DNA of 64,000 bases, taken from Salana multivorans (lineage in GTDB: Bacteria; Actinomycetota; Actinomycetes; Actinomycetales; Beutenbergiaceae). The DNA is taken from positions 682,001 through 746,000 of the forward strand of contig NZ_RKHQ01000001.1 in NCBI RefSeq assembly GCF_003751805.1. The letters run 5' to 3'. This document shows, piece by piece, positions 28,813 through 36,074 of the stretch. The notes under the pieces are model-generated. The model saw nothing but the letters and a program-made list of their open reading frames with translations. It had not been told where the DNA came from and made no database searches. The first letter of the stretch is position 1, and each line of letters begins with the position of its first letter. Position numbers and translations under genes: made by a program.

Positions 28813-29157
28813 GCATCGTGTGCGTCGCGCTCGACGACCGCGGCCAACGCCCTGACCAGGCACGACGCGCATCACCGAAGCGTCGTACACGACACCGGGA
28901 CGACGCGGGCCGTGCGCGACGCGCCACCCGCATGCTCCGGATCGGGGGCACGGGACGCCGCGACCACCCAATCCGCCTGCCCCGGCAGGCTGGCATGCGG
29001 CCGTCCGCTCAAACCAGTGGCGACCACGGCACACGGCGACCGTCCGCGTCGCGCTCCCCGGCCGTTTCGTGTGCGACGTACGCCCGCGCAACGGCACGGG
29101 CCCCTGACCTGGGACGACGCGGCTGTCACCTCGTCTCGGGCGCGTCGCACACGATGC
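28813..29157. repeat. cluster of four alternating copies of the core CGTCGCACACGA
   Basis: Copies: 28813-28830 (minus orientation, one core mismatch), 28880-28893 (plus, one mismatch), 29067-29078 (minus, exact core) and 29140-29157 (plus, exact core). The outermost two match over 17 of 18 bases as an inverted repeat. Confidence 0.7.
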
Positions 29158-29248
29158 ATCTCGGCCGCAAGGGTGCGGCACCGTTGCCCCTGTGCCCCGT
29201 CCGCGCCGCATCCTCCGCGGCTGCCAGATCGCCCGGCCCCCTCGGGCG

Positions 29249-29313
29249 GCACCCAGCACCCGGCACCGGGCACCCAGCAAGCACCCGCACCGGCACCAAG
29301 CCCCCGGCACCGA
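29249..29313. repeat. degenerate GCACCC/GCACCG simple repeats
   Basis: A run of CACCCGGCACC-like units shortly before the ccsB stop codon, without a conserved period. Confidence 0.5.
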
Positions 29314-29329
29314 TGGCGGCAGCGGCGGC

Positions 29330-30349
29330 TCAGCCGAGGCCGCTGTACCCGTGCAGCGAGTTCGCGAACTGGTTGATGATCCAGTAGTTGACGATGATCG
29401 ACAGGAACCCGGCGACCGAGAACCAGGCGGCCCGGCGCCCCTCCCAGCCCCGCGTGGCCCGCGCGTGGAGGTACGCCGCGTAGATCACCCAGGTGACGAA
29501 GGTCCAGACCTCCTTGGCGTCCCAGCCCCAGAACCGGCCCCACGCGTGCTCGGCCCAGATGGCACCCGAGACGAGCGTGAAGGTCCACATGACGAAGGCG
29601 ACCGCGTTGATCCGGTAGGCGAGCCGCTCCAGCGACTCCGGCGCCGGCAGCGACGCCACGATCCGTCGGCCCCAGGCCGCCCGCGGCTGCGTGCCGCGGC
29701 TCTCGTACCGGTCCTTGACGAGCTGGAGCGCGCTCGTGACGGCACCGACGGTCGAGAGACCGACGGCCGACGTCGCGATCGAGACATGGATGACGAGCCA
29801 GTAGTTCTGCAGAGCCGGCTGCACCGAGGCCGGGTCGAGGTAGAGCACCGTGAGCGCGAGGAAGAGAAACAGAACGGCCAGCCCGGCGAGGAACGTGCCG
29901 AGGTAGCGCACGTCGGTCCGGCGCTGGATGGCGAGGAACACCACGGACGCCACGAGCACGGACATGAGCGTGAACTCGTACATGTTCGCCCACGGGACGC
30001 GGCCCGCCGCGATGCCGCGCGTCACCACACCGGCGAGCAGCAGCGCCGTCCCGGCGAGGAACGTCGACATGCCGATCCCGGCCGCGCGCCGCGACACCGC
30101 ACCGGGCACGGGGTCCGACGTGGAGCCGGCGTCCGCCGCGTCGACGACCACGTCGATCCCGGCGTCCCGGCCGAGCGAGCCACCCGCGGCAGCCTCGTCC
30201 GCGCCGCCGGCACCGACGCCGACGAGGGAACGGGCCCGAGTCGGCCGCACGGGCGCCCGCCGGGTCAGGTCGATCGCGAAGCTGACGGCCGAGATCAGGT
30301 AGGCCGTCAGTGCGAACGTGACGAAGTAGAGGCTGAGCTGACCCGTCAT
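29330..30349 (-). CDS. ccsB: cytochrome c biogenesis protein CcsB (CcsA family heme handling)
   Basis: Membrane component of the System II cytochrome c synthetase, which carries heme to the outside and attaches it together with ResB. 339 residues. The conserved tryptophan-rich heme motif is WGRFWGWDAKEVWTFVTW in the C-terminal third, followed by a histidine-containing loop (YLHARATRGWEG). The N-terminal 90 residues hold one helix and a hydrophilic insert. The start at 30349 overlaps resB as ATGA. Last gene of the operon. Confidence 0.94.
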   Translation of the reverse strand: MTGQLSLYFVTFALTAYLISAVSFAIDLTRRAPVRPTRARSLVGVGAGGADEAAAGGSLGRDAGIDVVVDAADAGSTSDPVPGAVSRRAAGIGMSTFLAGTALLLAGVVTRGIAAGRVPWANMYEFTLMSVLVASVVFLAIQRRTDVRYLGTFLAGLAVLFLFLALTVLYLDPASVQPALQNYWLVIHVSIATSAVGLSTVGAVTSALQLVKDRYESRGTQPRAAWGRRIVASLPAPESLERLAYRINAVAFVMWTFTLVSGAIWAEHAWGRFWGWDAKEVWTFVTWVIYAAYLHARATRGWEGRRAAWFSVAGFLSIIVNYWIINQFANSLHGYSGLG

Positions 30350-32130
30350 GAGGACTCCTCGTCGGCGGTGGCCGCGGTGGTGGCGGCGGTCGAAGCAGTA
30401 TCGGTCGCAGCGGTCCGCGGCGCCGTCCGGGCCCAGCCGGTCACGCGCTGGAGCTCCCTGGCGAGCCCGGGGTCGTCGCCGCGGGCCAAGGCCGCGGCGG
30501 TGCCAACTGTACGGCCCCGCGGGTCGAGGCCGAGGCGCACGAACACCCGGCGGCGCGGCAGGAACAGGGAGCCCGTCAGCCCGACGATGGCGGCGAGCGC
30601 GAACCCGAGCACCCATCCGAGCGTCGGGTCGTAGCGCAGGTCGAGGCCGACGAACCGGGGCAGCGACTCGAACGTCACGGTGCCCAGCCCGTCCGGCAGG
30701 TCGACCGTCTCCCCCGGCCGGACCTCGACGCGCACGGGCGCCGTCGTCGTGCCACCGGCCCCGTCGTCGATCTCGCGGACCGACTGCGTCATCCGCGACG
30801 TGTCGAGCTGGTAGACGTTCTGCGGCACCCCGAGGTCGAGGCCCAGGTCACCGGACCAGACCTCGAGCAGGAGCGCCGGGTCGTCCGGCGTCGGCGCGGT
30901 GGAGTCGGCGAACGCGCCGTCGTCGATGATCTGGGCCGCGGGCAGGAACCAGCCGTTGAGCCCGATCTGCGTGCCGGTCGAGGTGTCCGCGACCTTGACG
31001 ACGCCGTGCGAGACGTAGCTCGTGTTGCTGGTGGGGATGAACGGGACGGTGGCGGAGAAGGCGAGCTTGCCCGCCGCGTCGTGCACCTGGATCTTCGGCG
31101 CGTAGCCGTTCCCCATGAGGTAGACGCTCGCACCGCCGACGCGCAGCGGCTCGTTCACCTTGATCGACGCGGGGCGCTCCGCCCCGTCGGCGTCGATCAC
31201 CGCGACGTCCGCGCGGAAGTCGTCGGCCTGCCCGTTCGGCAGGAACACGGCGTGGAAGGAGTCCAGCCGCAGCCGGAAGTCGCCGAGCGAGTCCTCGTCG
31301 AACCAGGCGCCCGTGTCGAAGGAGTCGTAGGCGAGGCGCGAGTTCGCGAAGGTCTCGCCCTCGACGATGATGACCTGACCGCGGTAGTGGACGAGCGACC
31401 CGTACGCCATCGAGACGAGCAGGCCGACGAGCGCGAGGTGGAACACGATGTTGCCGACCTCGCGCAGGTAGCCGCGCTCCCCGGAGATGCTGACGACGCG
31501 GGCGTCGCCGGAGCCGACCGACTCCTCCCGCAGGCGATACCCGCGCAGCCCGCGGCGCGCCTGCGCCACGGCGTCGTCCAGGGGGAGCCCGGACGCGAAC
31601 GCCGTGTGCGCCGGGAACCGGGTGAACCGGCGCGGCGCGCGCGGCGGCGGCTGTCGCAGCACGCGCGCGTGCTCGAACGCGCGCGGCACGATGCAGCCGA
31701 CGAGGCTGATGAACAGCAGCAGGTAGATCGCGGCGAACCACGGCGACGTGTAGACGTCGAACAGCGAGAACCGGTCCAGCCACGGCGCGAGCGACGGGTG
31801 GTCGGTGAAGTACTGCGCGACGCCGGCCGCGTCCTGGAGCCGCTGCGGCAGCACGGCCCCGGGCACGGCCGCGATCGCGAGCAGCATGAGCAGGAGGAGC
31901 GCGACGCGCATCGAGGTGAGCTGGCGCCAGCCCCACCGGCCCCACTCGCGCCAGCCCCAGCCGGTGCCGCGCGCCACGGTGGCGCCGGCGCCGTCCCCAG
32001 CACCGTCGCCCGCGCCGGGCGCCGCGCCCCCATCGGGCGCCGCACCCTCGCCCGGCGCCGCGGCCGCCTCGGTGTCGGCCTCGCCGATGACGACGAGGCC
32101 CTCGGGCCGATATCCACCGCGCCGGGCCAT
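30346..32130 (-). CDS. resB: cytochrome c biogenesis protein ResB
   Basis: Second half of the System II cytochrome c synthetase, 594 residues. After an Ala/Gly-rich N-terminus it has TSMRVALLLLMLLAIAAVPG (about 80-99), two more helices, a large extracytoplasmic domain (about 240-500) and a final helix near 515-535, the usual ResB arrangement. Motifs include REVGNIVFHLALVGLLVS and LRLDSFHAVFLPNGQ. The start at 32130 shares one base with the ccdA stop (TGATG). The C-terminus is Thr/Ala-rich. Confidence 0.94.
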   Translation of the reverse strand: MARRGGYRPEGLVVIGEADTEAAAAPGEGAAPDGGAAPGAGDGAGDGAGATVARGTGWGWREWGRWGWRQLTSMRVALLLLMLLAIAAVPGAVLPQRLQDAAGVAQYFTDHPSLAPWLDRFSLFDVYTSPWFAAIYLLLFISLVGCIVPRAFEHARVLRQPPPRAPRRFTRFPAHTAFASGLPLDDAVAQARRGLRGYRLREESVGSGDARVVSISGERGYLREVGNIVFHLALVGLLVSMAYGSLVHYRGQVIIVEGETFANSRLAYDSFDTGAWFDEDSLGDFRLRLDSFHAVFLPNGQADDFRADVAVIDADGAERPASIKVNEPLRVGGASVYLMGNGYAPKIQVHDAAGKLAFSATVPFIPTSNTSYVSHGVVKVADTSTGTQIGLNGWFLPAAQIIDDGAFADSTAPTPDDPALLLEVWSGDLGLDLGVPQNVYQLDTSRMTQSVREIDDGAGGTTTAPVRVEVRPGETVDLPDGLGTVTFESLPRFVGLDLRYDPTLGWVLGFALAAIVGLTGSLFLPRRRVFVRLGLDPRGRTVGTAAALARGDDPGLARELQRVTGWARTAPRTAATDTASTAATTAATADEESS

Positions 32131-32903
32131 CAGACGACCGTCACGAACCCGCCGACCCAGCCCTGGACGACGGCGATCAGCCGTCCCCAGACCCCGGTGA
32201 CGAGAGCGAGCCCGACGAGGACGAGCATGGCGCCGCCGATCCGCATGATCGCAAGACGGTGCCGGCGCAGGAACGACATGGCACCCGCGAACCGCTGGAA
32301 CGCGAGGGCAAGGAGGAGGAACGGCAGCCCGAGGCCGAGGCAGTACACCAGCGCGAGGATCGCGCCGCGGGCGGGCGACCCCGTCGGCAGGGCGAGGATC
32401 GTGATGGCGGCGAGCGTCGGGCCGATGCAGGGGGCCCAGCCGAGGCCGAACGTCACCCCGAGCAGCCCCGCGCCCGCGAGGCCCGTGCGCGGCGCGAGCC
32501 GCAGCCGCCGGTCCTCGGCGAGGAACGGGATCCAGCCGAGGAACGCGAGGCCCATGAGGACGACGACGACCCCCAGCACGCGCGTGACCACGTCGAGCCA
32601 CGGGGTGAGGGCGACGCCGATCTGCACGAACACGAGGCTCAGCCCGACGAACACGACCGAGAACCCGGCGACGAACAGCAGCACGCCGGCGAGCAGGCGA
32701 CGCTTCGCCCGTCCCTCGGCACCACCGATCGTCTCGAGGTCCGCGCCGGCCATGCCGCCGACGTACCCGAGGTAGCCGGGGACGAGCGGCAGCACGCAGG
32801 GCGAGGCGAACGAGACGAGGCCGGCGAGCAGGGCGACGGGCAGCGCGACGAGGAGCGGTCCGGACAGGACCGTCTCCTGGAACCACGCGCCGAGGCCGTC
32901 CAC
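32130..32903 (-). CDS. ccdA: thiol-disulfide interchange membrane protein CcdA
   Basis: Six-helix membrane protein of the DsbD/CcdA family that passes reducing equivalents outward to keep apocytochrome cysteines reduced. 257 residues. The two redox cysteines are in SFASPCVLPLVPG (first helix) and GWAPCIGPTLAA (fourth helix). The GTG start at 32903 lies two bases after the tlpA stop with GGGGGT upstream; longer starts would run into tlpA. Its partner is likely the neighbouring TlpA-like protein. Confidence 0.93.
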   Translation of the reverse strand: MDGLGAWFQETVLSGPLLVALPVALLAGLVSFASPCVLPLVPGYLGYVGGMAGADLETIGGAEGRAKRRLLAGVLLFVAGFSVVFVGLSLVFVQIGVALTPWLDVVTRVLGVVVVLMGLAFLGWIPFLAEDRRLRLAPRTGLAGAGLLGVTFGLGWAPCIGPTLAAITILALPTGSPARGAILALVYCLGLGLPFLLLALAFQRFAGAMSFLRRHRLAIMRIGGAMLVLVGLALVTGVWGRLIAVVQGWVGGFVTVV

Positions 32904-32905
32904 GA

Positions 32906-33517
32906 CTACCCCCGCGACGACTCGGCGAGGACGTCGTCGACGAGACCGCCCAGCGTCGCGGCATCCGTGAGTCCGAGCACGCGCGCGGCCGGGCGGCCCT
33001 CGCGGTCGAGCACGACGGTGGTCGGGTACGCGCTGAGCGGCACCACGCCCTGGAGGGCGGACACGGCGGAGGCGTCGGAGTCCTCCAGCATCGGGTAGGT
33101 GATGCCGAAGCTCTCGGTGAAGGAGGCGACGCGGTCGGCGTCGTCGCGGGCGTTGATCCCGACCACCCGCAGGCCCCGGTCGGCGTAGTCCGTGGCGAGC
33201 GCCGCCAGGTCGGGCGCCTCGACCCGGCACGGCGGGCAGTCCGCGTACCAGAAGTTGAGGAGCACGACGTCGCCCCGGTAGTCGGCGAGGTCGAGCTCGA
33301 CACCGTCGAAGGTGACGCCCGCGAGCTCGACCGCCTCCGTCCGGTCGGCCGGCGCGAACAGCGTGATGCTGCCGTCGCCGGCCTGGTAGCCGGCCTCGGC
33401 GACCTCCGGGTCGTCCGCCGGAGCCGACGAGCCGGAGCAGCCGGCGAGCAGCGTCGCGACGGCGAGGAGCGCTGCCGCCCCGGTCGCGGCCGTCCGCCGA
33501 CGGGCGCCGCTACGCAC
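32906..33517 (-). CDS. TlpA/ResA-like thioredoxin-fold lipoprotein
   Basis: Exported thiol-disulfide reductase for cytochrome c maturation, 203 residues. Lipobox LLAGC with cysteine at about residue 27; thioredoxin-fold domain from about 60 with active site FWYADCPPCRVE (Cys94 and Cys97) and the cis-proline region AYPTTVVLDREG. The GTG at 33517 overlaps the preceding phosphatase gene by eight bases and is preferred over GTG 33535, which has no ribosome binding site. Operon order phosphatase-tlpA-ccdA-resB-ccsB matches the mycobacterial one. Confidence 0.9.
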   Translation of the reverse strand: MRSGARRRTAATGAAALLAVATLLAGCSGSSAPADDPEVAEAGYQAGDGSITLFAPADRTEAVELAGVTFDGVELDLADYRGDVVLLNFWYADCPPCRVEAPDLAALATDYADRGLRVVGINARDDADRVASFTESFGITYPMLEDSDASAVSALQGVVPLSAYPTTVVLDREGRPAARVLGLTDAATLGGLVDDVLAESSRG

Positions 33518-34175
33518 CGGGCACCGCCGACGCACCCGGCAGGAGGGAGGCGGCCGGCTCGGAGTAGGTGTGGTCGACGAGGCGGTCGCCGTCGAACGTG
33601 AGCGACGTGACCGACGCGAGGGAGCACTCCCGGGAGCGCGGGTCGTGCCACAGCGGCTTGCCCTGGAGCGCGCGACGCACGGCCCAGATCGGGGACTGGT
33701 GCGACACGAGCACGGCCTCGTGCCCCTCGGCGACGCGACGGGCCGCGGCGACGGCGGCGAGCACGCGGTCGCGCTGCTGCGCGAACGGCTCCCCCCAGGA
33801 CGGCGAGAACGGGTTGTAGAGGTGCCGCAGAATCGCGGGATCGAGCAGCTCGCGCACGCCGGCGCCGGCCAGCCGGCGCCCCTCCAGGACGTTGTCCGCC
33901 TCGATCAACCGGTCGTCGGTGGCGACCTCGAGGCCGAGCGCGCGGGCCAGCGGCGCGGCCGTCTCCTGCGCCCGCTGCAACGGGGACGCCACGACGTAGG
34001 TGACGTCGTGACCGTCGCCCGGCCGGGAGCCGGGGGACGTGAACGCCTCCGCGACGAGTCGCGCCATGGCGTGGCCTCGCTCCGACAGCCCGTACCCGGG
34101 CAGGCGTCCGTAGAGGATGCCGTCAGGGTTGTGGACCTCGCCGTGGCGCACGAGGTGGACGGTGGTACGCGGCAT
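33510..34175 (-). CDS. histidine phosphatase family protein (phosphoglycerate mutase-like)
   Basis: Branch-1 histidine phosphatase, 221 residues. The catalytic histidine is in VHLVRHGEVHNPDG near residue 10; the second arginine is in VVASPLQRAQETA and the second histidine in AVLVSHQSPIW. A glycolytic role is unlikely; it is probably a phosphatase of unknown substrate, placed by context at the head of the cytochrome c maturation operon, as in mycobacteria. ATG start at 34175 with no clear ribosome binding site. Confidence 0.88.
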   Translation of the reverse strand: MPRTTVHLVRHGEVHNPDGILYGRLPGYGLSERGHAMARLVAEAFTSPGSRPGDGHDVTYVVASPLQRAQETAAPLARALGLEVATDDRLIEADNVLEGRRLAGAGVRELLDPAILRHLYNPFSPSWGEPFAQQRDRVLAAVAAARRVAEGHEAVLVSHQSPIWAVRRALQGKPLWHDPRSRECSLASVTSLTFDGDRLVDHTYSEPAASLLPGASAVPGA

Positions 34176-34269
34176 CCGACTAGTCTCGCACCCCCGGCGG
34201 ACCCCTGGGCCCGGCGGCGACCGCCCCGTGGACGACCGCGACCCGACGGCCGGCGTCGGCGCCGGCTCG

Positions 34270-34803
34270 CTACGGCAGGACGGCGGGCTCCGAGATCTCG
34301 AGGCCGGCGGCGTGCAGGGTCGAGCGCATGACGTCGCCGAGCGCGTGGAGCTGCTCGGGGGTCACGACGTCCACCAGCCGCGCCCGCACCGAGGCCACGT
34401 GCCGGGGCGCGGCCTCGGCGAGCAGCGCCCACCCCTCGGGGGTGATGCGGGCGAGGACGCCGCGGCGGTCGTCCCGCGCGGGCAGCCGCTCGACCAGGTC
34501 GGACCGCTCGAGCCGGGCGATCGTGTGCGTGACCCTGCTGCGGGAGTGCGCCACCTGCTCGGCGAGCTCCGCCATCCGCACGCCCTCGCACCCGGCCTCC
34601 GACAGCCGCACGAGGAGCTCGTACTCCGCCATCGACAGGCCGACCTCGAGCTCGAGGTCGGTGCTCAGCGCCCGCATGAGGAACGTCATGCCGGTGATGG
34701 TGGCGCGCCAGTCGCGCTGCTGCCCCGGGTCGAGCCAGTGGGGCTCGACGTCGCCGGCCCCGTCGATCGGCACGGGTGCCTTGCCGTGGTCGGCGACGAG
34801 CAT
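34270..34803 (-). CDS. MarR family transcriptional regulator
   Basis: Winged-helix repressor-type protein, 177 residues. The DNA-binding part lies at about 80-125 (VRMAELAEQVAHSRSRVTHT, then LERSDLVERLPARDDRRGV, the wing), between helical dimerisation segments. The start at 34803 (MLVADHGK) is chosen over an upstream ATG because GAGAGGA lies before it; this is moderate evidence. It is divergent from the YceI gene and the interval contains two palindromes that may be its operators. Confidence 0.9.
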   Translation of the reverse strand: MLVADHGKAPVPIDGAGDVEPHWLDPGQQRDWRATITGMTFLMRALSTDLELEVGLSMAEYELLVRLSEAGCEGVRMAELAEQVAHSRSRVTHTIARLERSDLVERLPARDDRRGVLARITPEGWALLAEAAPRHVASVRARLVDVVTPEQLHALGDVMRSTLHAAGLEISEPAVLP

Positions 34804-34975
34804 CAGGACCGTCCTCTCCCGCGGGTGGCCGCGAATGCGAGCGGGTGTCCACGCCACGGTAACGACGGCGCGGGGCCTCCCCCTCAGCCCTTGGTCCTAG
34901 GCGGGCCGGGGACGGCCGCGGCGCGGGGGCGCCGGCGAGCGCGGACGGGTGAGGTCGCTCACACTCGGCGCGATT

Positions 34976-34991
34976 GGTTGTCCCTACAACC
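34976..34991. promoter_or_regulatory. palindrome GGTTGT-N4-ACAACC in the marR-yceI interval
   Basis: Perfect six-base arms. It overlaps the proposed -35 element (TTGTCC, 34978-34983) of the yceI promoter, so a bound regulator would block transcription. Confidence 0.5.
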
Positions 34992-35006
34992 GAATGGTGC
35001 TAGAAC
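34978..35006 (+). promoter_or_regulatory. putative yceI promoter
   Basis: TTGTCC at 34978-34983 and TAGAAC at 35001-35006 are separated by 17 bases; the leader to the ATG at 35062 is about 50 bases and holds GAGGAG. Confidence 0.45.
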
Positions 35007-35018
35007 TTGAGTGTTCAA
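35007..35018. promoter_or_regulatory. palindrome TTGA-GTGT-TCAA, MarR-type operator candidate
   Basis: It directly follows the -10 element of the yceI promoter. The TTGA-N4-TCAA pattern is common among MarR family sites, and the marR gene is adjacent. Confidence 0.5.
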
Positions 35019-35061
35019 TCAGTCGGCCGCGCGCCGACCCGCACTCGCTCGAGGAGCAGCC

Positions 35062-35595
35062 ATGACCATCCCCGCCGGCACCTATGCCATCGACGCCTCG
35101 CACTCCGAGGTCGGCTTCACCATCCGTCACGCCGGGATCGCGAAGGTCCGCGGCGTCTTCAACGAGTTCGACGGCCAGATCGTCGTGGCCGACGACCTCG
35201 CGACGTCCTCGGCCACCGCCACCATCAAGGCGGCCTCGGTCGACACGGGCAACGAGCAGCGCGACGGCCACCTCAAGTCCTCGGACTTCTTCAGCATCGA
35301 CGTGAACCCGGAGTGGACGTTCGCCTCGACGGCCGTCTCCTTCAGCGGCGAGGAGGGGACGCTCACGGGCGACCTCACCATCAACGGCGTCACCAAGCCG
35401 GTCACGCTGGAGGTCGAGTACAACGGCGCCGCCAAGGACGCCTACGGCAACGACCGGATCGGCTTCTCCGCCGAGACCGAGCTCGCCCGGTCCGACTTCG
35501 GGATCACCTGGAACGCGCCGCTCGAGGCCGGCGGCCTCCTGCTCTCGGACAAGGTGAAGATCGCCATCGAGATCTCGGCCGTCAAGCAGGGCTGA
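35062..35595 (+). CDS. YceI family protein
   Basis: Lipocalin-like beta-barrel protein of the YceI family, which binds isoprenoid-type lipids in characterised members. 177 residues, the usual length, without a signal peptide, so probably cytoplasmic. Seen: YAIDASHSEVGFTIRHAGIAKVRG at the start (DxxHSxVxFxxxH pattern), LKSSDFFSIDVNPEWTF in the middle, GDLTINGVTKPVTLEVEY and SDFGITWN. ATG 35062 has GAGGAG upstream. Likely controlled by the divergent MarR protein and ended by a strong terminator. Confidence 0.93.
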   Translation: MTIPAGTYAIDASHSEVGFTIRHAGIAKVRGVFNEFDGQIVVADDLATSSATATIKAASVDTGNEQRDGHLKSSDFFSIDVNPEWTFASTAVSFSGEEGTLTGDLTINGVTKPVTLEVEYNGAAKDAYGNDRIGFSAETELARSDFGITWNAPLEAGGLLLSDKVKIAIEISAVKQG

Positions 35596-35607
35596 GCACC
35601 TCCCCGG

Positions 35608-35654
35608 GGACGGCCCCCGTCCCGGCGCGCGACGCGCCGGGACGGGGGCCGTCC
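35608..35654. terminator. 22-bp perfect stem terminator after yceI
   Basis: Arms 35608-35629 and 35633-35654 are exactly complementary with a three-base loop; TTCGTC follows. The converging glutaredoxin-like gene stops at 35676, so it can serve both strands. Confidence 0.85.
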
Positions 35655-35675
35655 TTCGTCACGTCGGGGCGCGCC

Positions 35676-35921
35676 TCAGCGCAGCGCCGCCTCCACGACG
35701 GCCCGATCGAGCCGCCAGTGCCCCCGCTCGTGCCCGTCGACGAGCACCACCGGCACCAGCTCCCCGTAGGCGTCGAGCAGGTCGGGCGAGGAGTCGACGT
35801 CGACGCTCGCCCAGCCCACCCCCGTCGCCGCCGTCACGGCGTCCAGCACGGCGTGCGCGTCGGCGCACAGGTGGCAGCCGGCGCGCTCGACCAGCAGCAC
35901 CCTGACGTCGGTCCCGTTCAC
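35676..35921 (-). CDS. glutaredoxin-like protein
   Basis: Small thioredoxin-fold protein of 81 residues with an N-terminal active-site motif AGCHLCADA (Cys16 and Cys19), a beta strand ASVDVDSSPDLL, and VPVVLVDG with the cis-proline. The family (DUF836-like glutaredoxins) is widespread in actinobacteria, with unknown substrates. The GTG start at 35921 follows TAGGGT by six bases and has no ribosome binding site, so it is probably leaderless. Confidence 0.87.
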   Translation of the reverse strand: MNGTDVRVLLVERAGCHLCADAHAVLDAVTAATGVGWASVDVDSSPDLLDAYGELVPVVLVDGHERGHWRLDRAVVEAALR

Positions 35922-35927
35922 GCGCCA

Positions 35928-35933
35928 ACCCTA
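35928..35933 (-). promoter_or_regulatory. leaderless-type -10 box before the glutaredoxin-like gene
   Basis: TAGGGT on the minus strand, six bases before the GTG at 35921. Confidence 0.5.
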
Positions 35934-36060
35934 GGACGAGCCCGCGGCGCGCCGGTGCCGCCAGCCCCGCGCGACGTGACGTAGATCATCAGACGCATGT
36001 TCTCGGCGGGTACGCCCGGAATCTTCACATCCTGGGGCCCCACTTATCTCCCGAGAAGGA

Positions 36061-36066
36061 TACGAT
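36061..36066 (+). promoter_or_regulatory. possible -10 box before the HTH-MurA gene
   Basis: TACGAT, eight bases before the ATG at 36075; this would give a very short or absent leader. Confidence 0.35.
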
Positions 36067-36074
36067 CTCTCCTC

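Larger units (their letters stand above)
28633..29329. other. 697-base gene-free stretch with repeats
   Basis: This lies between the converging 126-residue membrane protein gene and ccsB. The open frames that cross it on either strand give Arg/Pro/Ala-rich products with no plausible start, domain or ribosome binding site, so none is called. It contains the 17-bp tandem repeats, four copies of a 12-base motif in alternating orientation, and GCACC-rich simple sequence near its end. Confidence 0.7.

Noticed and set aside
28663-29387. Overlapping open frames of about 235 codons in the gene-free stretch
   Set aside because: No start signal, no domain, Arg/Pro/Ala/Thr-rich in every frame, and the region is full of repeats.
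35997-36074. Upstream ATG that would lengthen the HTH-MurA protein by 26 residues
   Set aside because: The added residues are unlike the family, and the TACGAT box at 36061-36066 would fall inside the coding region.
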